From NCBI GenBank assembly GCA_013042125.1, contig JABDQS010000217.1:1-13414 (forward strand): a stretch of 13,414 bases of DNA, given 5' to 3'. The DNA comes from Eudoraea sp. Its GTDB lineage: Bacteria; Bacteroidota; Bacteroidia; Flavobacteriales; Flavobacteriaceae. A program made the translations under genes and the position numbers. This document shows positions 1 through 7,616 of this stretch, one piece after another (position 1 is the first letter of the stretch; every line of letters begins with the position of its first letter). Below the pieces are notes generated by a model. That model was not told the origin of the DNA, made no database searches, and saw nothing but the letters and a program-made list of their open reading frames with translations.

Positions 1-74
1 CCTATATACCACAACACCATGACCGGGAAGATCAGGAACAAGTAAAAATATGTCGCTTCGTCTATTTGTATCAT
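1..74 (-). CDS. batB: VWA-domain protein BatB, N-terminal fragment (runs off the left edge)
   Basis: Only the first 24 codons are inside the window. The ATG (complement of 72-74) lies 3 nt after the TAA stop of the upstream batA gene. The peptide begins MIQIDEATYFYLF and continues as one hydrophobic helix ending in VMVLWYI. This is the N-terminal membrane segment typical of BatA/BatB proteins, which sit in the inner membrane with a VWA domain between N- and C-terminal helices. The VWA domain itself is not visible, so the assignment rests on gene order (batA is normally followed by batB in Bacteroidota) and on the short helical start. Confidence 0.7.
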   Translation of the reverse strand, partial: MIQIDEATYFYLFLIFPVMVLWYI

Positions 75-77
75 TGC

Positions 78-1076
78 TTATATAAAACTGCGAAATAATG
101 TATTTCTAAATAACCATTCAGAAAGCAGAAATACTCCTGCCAGAAGTACCCACGGTCTGAATTTCTCTTCGTTGTTATAATATTTAAATTCTTCTACCTC
201 TGTTTTTTCCAATTTATTGATCTCATCATAAATAGCTTCCAACTTTTGATTGTTGGTAGCCCTGAAATATTTGCCCCCGGTTACCTTGGCAATTTCCTGT
301 AGCAAGGATTCATCAATTTCAACCTGCCGCATCCCGTACCGGAAAGACCCATCTGCATTATAAGCGATGGGAGAAAGGGCATTGCCATTGGTTCCCAGGC
401 CTATGGTATAGGTCTTTATCCCAAATTCAACCGCCAGATTAGCTGCTGTTTGTGGTTCAATAAAACCGGAATTGTTTACACCATCTGTCAGGAGAATAAT
501 GACCTTACTGGTGGCCTTGCTATCTTTTAATCTGTTAACAGCAGTGGCAAGTCCCATTCCTATGGCGGTTCCATCTGCCAATTGTCCATAAGTGATCTCA
601 CGAAGAGCGTTCAACACTATACCTTTATCACTGGTGATCGGGGTTTTAGTATAGCTTTCTCCTGCATAGGCAACCAAACCAATACGATCGCTAGGGCGTT
701 CTCTGATAAAATTGGAAGCTACCTCCTTTAAGGCTGCCAAACGATTTGGGCGGAGATCTCTTGCCAACATACTGGATGACACATCTATGGCCATCACAAT
801 ATCGATCCCTTTCGTAGTTTTTGTCCGGGTAGATACTTCCCTGGTTTGCGGCCTTGCCATGGCCGTTATTACAGCGGCAATTGCAAATAATCGCAGAACA
901 AACAAAAGAGGCCTTAATCTGGGTAATAGATCGTTCTTTGGAAACCCCTGGATACTGGATATTTTCAAGGTAGCAGTTTGTTCCTTTCGTTTAAAAAAGT
1001 ACCAAAGCAAAGCCAAAGGAAGTCCTAAGAACAACCAGAAGAATTGTGGATTCGCAAATTGGATATTTTCAAACAT
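78..1076 (-). CDS. batA: BatA, membrane-anchored VWA-domain protein
   Basis: This 332-residue inner-membrane protein has a von Willebrand factor A domain. Helices are seen at about residues 12-28 and 54-74, the VWA domain spans roughly 90-290, and a C-terminal helix lies at about 308-328. The metal-ion-dependent adhesion site looks complete: D98-x-S100-x-S102 (DVSSS), T170 (in DGTAIG) and D198 (in LLTDG). The domain should therefore bind a divalent metal and partner proteins. Its start codon directly abuts the TAG of the preceding 551-residue gene, and batB begins 3 nt after its stop, so the genes are almost certainly co-transcribed and translationally linked. The Bat system was named for aerotolerance in Bacteroides; its molecular role remains poorly defined, and an envelope stress or chaperone role with MoxR is the usual inference. 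Confidence 0.9.
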   Translation of the reverse strand: MFENIQFANPQFFWLFLGLPLALLWYFFKRKEQTATLKISSIQGFPKNDLLPRLRPLLFVLRLFAIAAVITAMARPQTREVSTRTKTTKGIDIVMAIDVSSSMLARDLRPNRLAALKEVASNFIRERPSDRIGLVAYAGESYTKTPITSDKGIVLNALREITYGQLADGTAIGMGLATAVNRLKDSKATSKVIILLTDGVNNSGFIEPQTAANLAVEFGIKTYTIGLGTNGNALSPIAYNADGSFRYGMRQVEIDESLLQEIAKVTGGKYFRATNNQKLEAIYDEINKLEKTEVEEFKYYNNEEKFRPWVLLAGVFLLSEWLFRNTLFRSFI

Positions 1077-2732
1077 CTAAACCTGTGTTTTAACTTCTAT
1101 TGAGTTTATAATTCTATTGATGATCTCTTCGGCATAGGTATCCCCGTCTTCCCATGAGAGTACTATTCTTTGTTGAAATCCTTTTCCACCGAATAATATA
1201 ATAGCATACTTTCCTTTTACTCTTTCACCCGTTGCACTTGCCTGGAAAGTACCACTACCGTATACCTTAAGTCCGGGTACTCCGGAAACAGAACTGAATT
1301 CTTCTTGTTTTGTAATGATGTTTCTTGCCCCTTTATCCGCAAACTCTTTTAAGACATCATCTATACTTTTCTGATAATCGGGGTCTGCTGGTTCTGTCAA
1401 CATAGTAGAGGTGGTACCAATCCCCAGCATATTATCCGGATTGTAATAGGAAAACACCTGGGTGTTCTTGATCTTGTCTTTTTCTTCTGGCGGGATCACC
1501 ACTTCCTGCCTGATCAATACTTCGGGAGCAGACAGGTCAATTGGGGGATAGCCATAGGAACTGGATACCCATTCGCCTTCCAGCAATACTTTTGACGGAT
1601 TGCGAAGCACAGTATCCCGTACATTCTCTAAACCGTAGTAAATCACAGACGCTCCCACGGCAAGGACCAGAAGGGCTGCTACCGATACACCGGCCAGGGC
1701 CCATCGTTTCCTCTTTCTTCTTAATAGCAAGGTCTCCTGATAAGCGGCCTCTTGCATCAATTCTTCTTCAGTAGGTTCCGGAATGGCCTCTTTGGTCTTG
1801 ATCACGATCTGTTCTATAGCCTTCCTGTCTTGTTCGGCCTTGGATGAAGCAGGTTTTGAACGTGCAAATTTTACAAGATCTGCGGTCTCCAGTATTTTTT
1901 TGAATTGGTCTATGGTATCCGTTTCAATTTTAAGTGCCCCGGCATCCTTCATCATTTCCAATTTGGATATCAGCTGACCGGTAGTACTCTCCAGTGCAGA
2001 GATATGCACATCCTCTTCAAGGTAAGACCGCACAATATCTGTTAGCTCAGAATAATACTTTTTGTATTCATCCTGAATGATATAACGAGAATTTTCGAGG
2101 CGTTTTAGCTCCAGAAGTGCTCTGTCATAAGGAGGAAGAAGGGCCTCCTTTTCATCTTCGCTCAATGGTTTTTTTCTAAAAAAGAACCAATAAACCAGCC
2201 CGGCAAGTATCAAAACACCAAGAATGATCCATACAAAGAAAGGAATATCTGCACTACTCTTTTCTACAGGGATCAGCGGCTTAATGTCATATATATTTCT
2301 GCTAATAGTGTCCACTTCCACTGTGGTCACCTCCACTTTTAACGAATCTGTAAAATACCCTTTTCCATCGATCTCAATACGCTGAACAGGCAGCGTAAAA
2401 GAGCCGGAATCGAACTGGGTTAGTGCATAGATCTTCTGCAGGGTCATACGGTCTGTTTGCCTGGTGGTATCCGTTTTAAATGCCTCCACAGTTTCCAAAG
2501 GCGAAAAGGTCTGACCCTCAGGAAATATTACTTGTGCCGTTGTATCTGCTTCTACGGTTACCTGAAACTGAATTTGCTCTCCGATCTTTATGTAAGTAGT
2601 GTCAACAGAAGAACTTACCTTGGGCTCTGACTGGGCCCTAACGGCAAGAGTACAAAACATAAAAAGCGCTATGAGCCATCTACCATATAGCCCTGCCTCC
2701 TTATTTTTCAAATATGTTTTAATACTATTCAT
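1077..2732 (-). CDS. Bat-operon membrane protein with BatD-like N-terminus and extra C-terminal extracytoplasmic domain
   Basis: This 551-residue protein is encoded between the DUF58 and batA genes. It starts with a signal sequence (hydrophobic residues 19-31, likely cleavage after VRA, residue 33). Residues 35-140 look like a beta-rich periplasmic domain of the kind found in BatD, with a recurring S/T-V-D-T-T-Y-I-K-I-GEQIQF pattern. A first membrane helix follows at about 163-184. Residues 190-335 form a charged, helical cytoplasmic region resembling DUF4381-type segments, and a second helix lies at about 345-367 after an RRKRKR stop-transfer run. Residues 380-551 form a second extracytoplasmic domain ending in EEIINRIINSIEV. 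The start lies 8 nt after the DUF58 stop. The architecture and position suggest it links the cytoplasmic MoxR/DUF58 pair to the periplasmic VWA proteins. That role is inferred, and no catalytic motif is visible. Confidence 0.75.
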   Translation of the reverse strand: MNSIKTYLKNKEAGLYGRWLIALFMFCTLAVRAQSEPKVSSSVDTTYIKIGEQIQFQVTVEADTTAQVIFPEGQTFSPLETVEAFKTDTTRQTDRMTLQKIYALTQFDSGSFTLPVQRIEIDGKGYFTDSLKVEVTTVEVDTISRNIYDIKPLIPVEKSSADIPFFVWIILGVLILAGLVYWFFFRKKPLSEDEKEALLPPYDRALLELKRLENSRYIIQDEYKKYYSELTDIVRSYLEEDVHISALESTTGQLISKLEMMKDAGALKIETDTIDQFKKILETADLVKFARSKPASSKAEQDRKAIEQIVIKTKEAIPEPTEEELMQEAAYQETLLLRRKRKRWALAGVSVAALLVLAVGASVIYYGLENVRDTVLRNPSKVLLEGEWVSSSYGYPPIDLSAPEVLIRQEVVIPPEEKDKIKNTQVFSYYNPDNMLGIGTTSTMLTEPADPDYQKSIDDVLKEFADKGARNIITKQEEFSSVSGVPGLKVYGSGTFQASATGERVKGKYAIILFGGKGFQQRIVLSWEDGDTYAEEIINRIINSIEVKTQV

Positions 2733-2740
2733 TATTGATC

Positions 2741-3607
2741 CTAAGCTCGTTGCTTGAAATATCCCAGTAGTTTTTTCACATAACTTTCATCTACCTGACA
2801 ATCCAAAATACCTGCACCCGATTTCGTAAACGTATTCCGGAAGTAACTAACCCTGTCCCTGTAATGGGCATGGTAAGCACTTCGTACTTTTTTAGACTGA
2901 GTATTCACTAAATGAACATCCCCGGTCTCGGCATCCTCAAATTGTACCATTCCAAGGTTCGTAATGTTCTCCTCATGGGGATCGTAGACTCTGATCCCGG
3001 TCACATCGTGTTTATTCGCTACGATCTTCATGGTACGTTCGTATTCATCCATCATAAAATCTGAAAGGATAAAGACGATGGCCTTTTTTTTCATCACATT
3101 AGATAGGTATTTCAAGGCTTCCGTAAGATTGGTCTTCTTGCTATGCGGTTTAAACTCTAGCAATTCCCGAATGATCCTCAAAACATGACTTTTTCCTTTT
3201 TTTGGTGGAATGAATAACTCAACTTCATCAGAGAATAAGATCATCCCCACTTTATCATTGTTCTGCAGAGCCGAAAAAGCAAGCGTTGCCGATATTTCCG
3301 TGATCACTGCTTTTTTAAACTGATTTACTGTTCCAAACAACTCTGAGCCACTAATATCTACCATGAGCATTAAGGTAAGCTCTCTCTCTTCCTCAAACAC
3401 TTTCACGAAAGGTTCGTTGTAACGGGCCGTAACATTCCAGTCAATAGACCGAACGTCATCTCCGAATTGATACTGCCGAACCTCACTAAAGGTCATACCC
3501 CGTCCCTTGAAGGTAGAGTGATATTCTCCTCCAAATATGTGGTCGGATAACCGACGGGTCTTGATCTCTATTTTACGAACCTTCTTGAGTAGTTCTTTTG
3601 TATCCAT
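2741..3607 (-). CDS. DUF58 / VWA-like domain protein
   Basis: This is a 288-residue soluble protein of the DUF58 family. The family signature GDDVRSIDWNVTAR is at residues 49-62. A VWA-like fold follows, with MIDAS residues D84-I-S86-G-S88, a probable T159 (in KKTNL) and D183 (in LSDF). There is no signal peptide or membrane helix, so it is cytoplasmic. DUF58 genes follow moxR in many bacteria, and the product is thought to be a partner or substrate adaptor of the MoxR ATPase. The gene lies 64 nt downstream of moxR, a gap containing repeated GTTCAA words, and 8 nt upstream of the 551-residue gene. The ATG is preceded by no clear Shine-Dalgarno, as is common in this phylum. Confidence 0.9.
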   Translation of the reverse strand: MDTKELLKKVRKIEIKTRRLSDHIFGGEYHSTFKGRGMTFSEVRQYQFGDDVRSIDWNVTARYNEPFVKVFEEERELTLMLMVDISGSELFGTVNQFKKAVITEISATLAFSALQNNDKVGMILFSDEVELFIPPKKGKSHVLRIIRELLEFKPHSKKTNLTEALKYLSNVMKKKAIVFILSDFMMDEYERTMKIVANKHDVTGIRVYDPHEENITNLGMVQFEDAETGDVHLVNTQSKKVRSAYHAHYRDRVSYFRNTFTKSGAGILDCQVDESYVKKLLGYFKQRA

Positions 3608-3609
3608 GG

Positions 3610-3669
3610 GTTCAAGTTTTAGTAGCTTGGTTCAAAAGGGAACAGTTGAACGATTTTCAAACATTGAAC
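3610..3669. repeat. Cluster of GTTCAA/TTGAAC words in the moxR-DUF58 gap
   Basis: The 64-nt spacer holds GTTCAA at 3610-3615 and 3630-3635, GTTGAAC at 3645-3651, TTCAA at 3656-3660 and TTGAAC at 3664-3669. That is five near-copies in both orientations. The copies at 3656-3669 form a short imperfect palindrome (TTCAAACATTGAA). This is the only sizeable gap inside the operon. Whether the words are an RNA processing or attenuation signal or a degenerate intergenic repeat cannot be told from sequence alone. Confidence 0.45.
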
Positions 3670-3671
3670 TA

Positions 3672-4673
3672 TTAGGGCACTTCAACTTCGTTTACGATAC
3701 GGTTGATGATCTCTTCCGAGGTGACGCTTTCTGCCTCAGCCTCATAGGTTATCCCGATCCTGTGTCGCAATACATCGTGGATGACCGCTCTTACATCTTC
3801 TGGTACTACATAGCCTCTTCTTTTAAGAAAAGCATAGCACTTTGCTGCGATAGCTAAGTTGATACTCCCTCTTGGGGATGCTCCAAAGCTGATCAGCGGC
3901 TTGAGATCTTCCAGGTTGTATTTTTCAGGATAACGAGTGGCAAACACAAGATCGAGAATATATTTTTCGATCTTTTCATCCATATAGACCTCCCTTACTG
4001 CCTTTTGAGCACTCAGAATCTGTTTAAGTGTAATAACAGGTTTAACCTTTTCAAACTCTCCATTCAAATTTTGGCGAATTATCATTTGTTCCTCATTCAT
4101 CTTCGGGTAGTCTACCACCGTTTTTAACATAAATCGGTCTACCTGGGCCTCCGGTAAAGGATAGGTTCCTTCCTGTTCAATAGGGTTTTGCGTAGCCATT
4201 ACTAAAAAGGGCGCGTCTAATGGAAAGGTCTCGTCACCTATCGTTACCTGTCGTTCCTGCATTGCTTCCAGCAGTGCTGATTGTACCTTGGCCGGGGCAC
4301 GGTTGATCTCATCGGCCAATACAAAATTGGCGAAAATGGGGCCTTTTTTGATGGAAAAATCATTCACTTTCATGTTGTAGATAAGAGTACCTACTACATC
4401 TGCCGGTAGGAGGTCTGGGGTAAATTGTATACGGCTAAAACTACCCTTAACTGCTTTAGCCAGTGTATTGATCGCCAGGGTTTTTGCCAGACCGGGAACC
4501 CCTTCCAAGAGAATATGTCCCTGGCCAAGAAGGCCTATCAGCAATCTCTCTGTCATATGCTTTTGACCTACGATCACTTTATTCATCTCCATCATCAGCA
4601 GATCTATAAAAGCACTTTCCTGAGCAATTTTCTCGTTTACCGCACTTATATCTACCGTATTATTTTCTTCCAT
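3672..4673 (-). CDS. moxR: MoxR-family AAA+ ATPase
   Basis: This 333-residue cytoplasmic ATPase has the following motifs: Walker A GVPGLAKT at 58-65, Walker B ending in LADEIN (D121, E122), sensor 1 in ATQNP (N163), an arginine-finger candidate R180 in EAQVDRF, and sensor 2 in SPRG (R268). The C-terminal helical lid follows. MoxR ATPases act as chaperones that insert cofactors or remodel VWA-protein complexes. Here it is the first gene of the Bat operon, followed by DUF58, the BatD-like protein, batA and batB. Length and motifs are normal for the family. The start is the ATG at the complement of 4671-4673, giving the usual acidic N-terminus before the first helix (AFIDLLMMEMNKVIVGQ). Confidence 0.95.
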   Translation of the reverse strand: MEENNTVDISAVNEKIAQESAFIDLLMMEMNKVIVGQKHMTERLLIGLLGQGHILLEGVPGLAKTLAINTLAKAVKGSFSRIQFTPDLLPADVVGTLIYNMKVNDFSIKKGPIFANFVLADEINRAPAKVQSALLEAMQERQVTIGDETFPLDAPFLVMATQNPIEQEGTYPLPEAQVDRFMLKTVVDYPKMNEEQMIIRQNLNGEFEKVKPVITLKQILSAQKAVREVYMDEKIEKYILDLVFATRYPEKYNLEDLKPLISFGASPRGSINLAIAAKCYAFLKRRGYVVPEDVRAVIHDVLRHRIGITYEAEAESVTSEEIINRIVNEVEVP

Positions 4674-4710
4674 AATTGTCTTTTAATAATTGTATGTCAA
4701 TCTATTAGGT

Positions 4711-4745
4711 CAAAGGCTATGCAAATTGAAAATTTATTCATTCAA
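4711..4745 (-). promoter_or_regulatory. Candidate promoter of the moxR/Bat operon
   Basis: On the minus strand a TAGCCTTTG box (complement of 4711-4719) resembles the Bacteroidota -7 element TAnnTTTG with one extra spacer base. A TTG (complement of 4743-4745) lies 23 nt upstream as a possible -33 element. It is suitably placed 37 nt before the moxR ATG, in the divergent gap shared with the aldo/keto reductase gene. The match is imperfect. Confidence 0.3.
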
Positions 4746-4829
4746 TGCCTGTTAACGATTGGTTAAAAATTTTTGTGAACCCCAAGTTTTATGAAGTATT
4801 TAAGGGATTTTTAGTAATTTCACTCGCCT

Positions 4830-5705
4830 ATGAAAACACCTATAAAATATTCCAGAATTATTGCCGGAACGATGACCTGGGGAAGTTGGGGAAAACAGCT
4901 TTTAAAAAATGAGATGATCTCATTGATGAATCATTGTCTGGAACAAGGTATCACGACTTTTGATCATGCAGATATCTATGGGGCATATGGAAATGAAGAA
5001 GAATTCGGGAAGGCATTCTCCGATAGCAAGATCCGCAGGGAGGACATAGAATTGATCAGTAAATGTGGCATTCAATATGTTTGTGAAACCAGGGATAATA
5101 AAACCAAACATTACAATTATTCAACAGACTATATCACATGGTCTGCGGAACGTTCTCTGGAAAAATTACATACCGAATATCTGGATCTGTTTTTATTACA
5201 CAGGCCAAGTCCGTTGATGGACCCGGAACCAATAGCCAAAGCGGTTGAACAGCTGATGAGCAGTGGCAAGATACGGGCCTTTGGGGTGTCTAATTTTACT
5301 CCTTCACAGATCGAAATGCTGGAAACCATGGTACCGGTCAGTGCCAACCAGGTAGAATGTTCACTTACTGCGGAGGGGGTAATGTATGACGGTACTTTAG
5401 ATGACTGTATAACAAAGAAAAGAATTGCGATGGCCTGGTCTCCGCTGGGGTCTTATTTCCGAGAAGATACAGAAAGAAATAAAAGGATCAGGGAAGTGAT
5501 GATCCCACTCACGGATAAATATCAGGCAAGTGACGACCAACTCATCCTGGCCTGGCTCATGAAACACCCTGCACACATACATCCTGTTGTTGGGACAACT
5601 AATATGGACCGACTGGCAGATGGGATGAAGGCCTCTGACATCAACTTAGAATTGGAAGACTGGTTTACACTATTAACGGCATCACAGGGGCATAAAGTTC
5701 CCTAG
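4830..5705 (+). CDS. Aldo/keto reductase, YdhF-like
   Basis: This 291-residue NADPH-dependent oxidoreductase has the AKR barrel. The catalytic tetrad is readable: D45 and Y50 (in FDHADIYG), K78 (in ISKCG) and H124 (in LLHRP). Further AKR features are the GVSNF segment near residue 146 and the C-terminal VVGTTNMDRL nucleotide-phosphate-binding region. Overall it resembles E. coli YdhF, whose physiological substrate is not established; small aldehydes or ketones are likely. It is cytoplasmic and lacks a signal peptide. It is the first gene of a probable plus-strand operon, 22 nt upstream of the short-chain dehydrogenase gene. The start follows an AT-rich leader with a weak -7-like TAATTTCA at 4815-4822. 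Confidence 0.92.
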   Translation: MKTPIKYSRIIAGTMTWGSWGKQLLKNEMISLMNHCLEQGITTFDHADIYGAYGNEEEFGKAFSDSKIRREDIELISKCGIQYVCETRDNKTKHYNYSTDYITWSAERSLEKLHTEYLDLFLLHRPSPLMDPEPIAKAVEQLMSSGKIRAFGVSNFTPSQIEMLETMVPVSANQVECSLTAEGVMYDGTLDDCITKKRIAMAWSPLGSYFREDTERNKRIREVMIPLTDKYQASDDQLILAWLMKHPAHIHPVVGTTNMDRLADGMKASDINLELEDWFTLLTASQGHKVP

Positions 5706-5727
5706 CAGATCATAATTTTTAACAGCG

Positions 5728-6483
5728 ATGAATAAAACAGCTTTTATAACCGGAGCAACGAGTGGCATAGGGATGGCCACGGCAAAATTATTTGCTTACC
5801 ATGGCATAGCCCTTGTGCTTTGTGGAAGGCGGCAGGCAAATCTGGATGCCCTGGTGAAAGAACTTAGTGCTCATACCAAAGTGTATACCTTGAATTTCGA
5901 TGTCAGGGACAAGGATGTAGTAGAGAGCTCCATAAAATCGCTTCCCGAAGAATTTGCTGCGATAGACATTCTTGTCAATAATGCCGGAAATGCCCACGGC
6001 TTAGATCCCATTCAAACGGGAGATCTCTCGGATTGGGATGCCATGATCGATATCAATGTGAAAGGCTTACTTTATGTGTCGCGGGCCATCCTGCCTGCGA
6101 TGGTAGCCAATAGATCCGGGCATATTATCAATATAGGTTCTACTGCAGGGAAAGAGGTCTATCCCAATGGAAATGTCTACTGTGCCAGCAAACATGCAGT
6201 AGATGCTATCAATCAGGGCATGCGTTTAGATCTGAACGAATACGGCATACGGGTAGGTGCTGTAAACCCCGGATTGGTGGAAACCGAATTCAGTGAGGTG
6301 CGGTTCAAAGGGGATGAGAAACGCGCCGGGAAAGTGTATCAGGGATATCAACCACTACTCCCTGAGGATATAGCAGATATCATTTATTTTGTGGTCACCA
6401 GACCTTACCATGTGAACATTGCAGATCTGGTGGTGATGCCAACGGCACAGGCAAGTAGCACCATAGTGAAGAAGCAAGTATGA
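5728..6483 (+). CDS. Short-chain dehydrogenase/reductase, YdfG-like (3-hydroxy acid dehydrogenase type)
   Basis: This is a 251-residue classical SDR. The nucleotide-binding motif TGATSGIG is at 8-15, and R34-R35 after the second strand favours NADP(H). NNAG is at 84-87, and the catalytic residues are N110, S138, Y151 and K155 (YCASK). The closest family I recognise is E. coli YdfG, which reduces malonic semialdehyde and oxidises 3-hydroxy acids and L-allo-threonine. Shared stretches include HIINIGSTAG, NVY.A.K, a PGLVETEFS..RFKGD segment, and a C-terminal TRPYHVNI....MPTAQ segment. The exact substrate is inferred. The gene follows the aldo/keto reductase gene by 22 nt, and its TGA overlaps the next start as ATGA, implying co-translation. 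Confidence 0.92.
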   Translation: MNKTAFITGATSGIGMATAKLFAYHGIALVLCGRRQANLDALVKELSAHTKVYTLNFDVRDKDVVESSIKSLPEEFAAIDILVNNAGNAHGLDPIQTGDLSDWDAMIDINVKGLLYVSRAILPAMVANRSGHIINIGSTAGKEVYPNGNVYCASKHAVDAINQGMRLDLNEYGIRVGAVNPGLVETEFSEVRFKGDEKRAGKVYQGYQPLLPEDIADIIYFVVTRPYHVNIADLVVMPTAQASSTIVKKQV

Positions 6484-7616
6484 TCAACAAACGCCTCCTG
6501 GTAAAAAACCTTTTGGCTCATAATGATGAGAATAGTTTTTACGATAAAAAACGATTCATTGATATTGGGCAGAAGGAAGGGAAGGGAAAATTCTTAAAGC
6601 ACGTCTGTGCACTGGCGAACAGCAATCCTAAAAGCAATTCCTATATCGCCATAGGAGTAGAAGATGAGGATAACAAGATCGTAGGAGTCGATTTTTTTGA
6701 TGATAGTAAGATACAGAATCTTGTTAACGCCTATCTGGACAATCCACCTTTAATAGCGTATGAAAATATTCCATTTCCCCATCTACCGGAAGGGAAGGTG
6801 GTGGGATTGGTGACCATCAGATCTAATGGCAAAGTCTGTTCCCTGCGCAAGAATATTTGGAAATACTATGGCGGCGCCGTCTTTTTCAGAGAAGGCAGCA
6901 TTAGTATGCCCAAAGCCTTCGATATAGAACTAAAGGACCTGAATTCGGCCACCGTGGCTACTATTGAGCAACATGCGCGTAACAATATTGAGCTTACTTT
7001 GGATGGGGTGATCGATTTTCTCAATTACCGTCACAAAGATCTGAGCAGCTACTACAAGGTCTTTAAGGAGCAGTTTGTGATCTGCTGGGCAGGGAATAAG
7101 AAAAAGGTAAAAGATAAAACCTATTATTCGAGGGTAGATATAGAATTGATCAATGAGCAGGTCAAACTTTTTTACTCCACTCTGGACGAGATCACCATAA
7201 GCTTTACAGATAATTCATTTGCTATCACAGAATATGTACAATTGGGTCTTGGCAAAGAACAACGGTACTTTCCTTTGGAAAAAGTGAAGATCGCCTTTAA
7301 GGATAACGGAACCTACCAGATCACGGCAAAACTTATATTTGAGCCTCCGCAGTACGACCGCAAGACCTTGCACCATATCTATAATGCCAATAATGCGTTG
7401 ATCCAAAAAATCCATAAGGACAGGGCCCTTACCAAAGCCGAAGTAACAGACCTGAAACTTGTTCCGGCCACCTATCTTATTTGCTATTTAAATGGCTTTG
7501 AAGAAGCAAAGGAGCAGATGGAGATATTAAAAGGGTTGATCAAATCCAGAGAAGAAGCAGTTTATAACAATTTAAAAGAATCGCTGAGGATCTTGCGTAA
7601 GGTTCGTTACAACTAG
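6480..7616 (+). CDS. AlbA_2 (Schlafen-type) domain protein of unknown function
   Basis: This is a 378-residue cytoplasmic protein. Residues about 14-145 fit the AlbA_2 fold found in Schlafen-like and many bacterial 'ATP-binding' or 'DNA-binding' proteins: an acidic/basic lead-in, a KHVCALANSNP helix (40-50), YIAIGVEDEDNKIVGVDFF (55-73), and a FFREGSISMPK segment (135-145). No Walker motif is present, so a database label of ATPase would not be supported. The remaining ~230 residues are mixed alpha/beta with a lysine- and glutamate-rich C-terminal helix (340-375) and match nothing I recognise. Its ATG overlaps the SDR stop by 4 nt (ATGA, 6480-6483), pointing to translational coupling. Its TAG overlaps the amylosucrase stop on the other strand. 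A nucleic-acid-binding role is a family-based guess. Confidence 0.8.
   Translation: MINKRLLVKNLLAHNDENSFYDKKRFIDIGQKEGKGKFLKHVCALANSNPKSNSYIAIGVEDEDNKIVGVDFFDDSKIQNLVNAYLDNPPLIAYENIPFPHLPEGKVVGLVTIRSNGKVCSLRKNIWKYYGGAVFFREGSISMPKAFDIELKDLNSATVATIEQHARNNIELTLDGVIDFLNYRHKDLSSYYKVFKEQFVICWAGNKKKVKDKTYYSRVDIELINEQVKLFYSTLDEITISFTDNSFAITEYVQLGLGKEQRYFPLEKVKIAFKDNGTYQITAKLIFEPPQYDRKTLHHIYNANNALIQKIHKDRALTKAEVTDLKLVPATYLICYLNGFEEAKEQMEILKGLIKSREEAVYNNLKESLRILRKVRYN

Noticed and set aside
712..1080. A 122-codon plus-strand frame opposite batA
   Set aside because: It lies wholly antisense to a VWA gene with intact MIDAS motifs, and its translation is low-complexity with no recognisable domain, so it is a shadow frame.
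4674..4829. A riboswitch or structured leader in the moxR / aldo-keto reductase gap
   Set aside because: The 156-nt gap is AT-rich with no extended stem or recognisable aptamer core. Only weak promoter-like boxes are visible.
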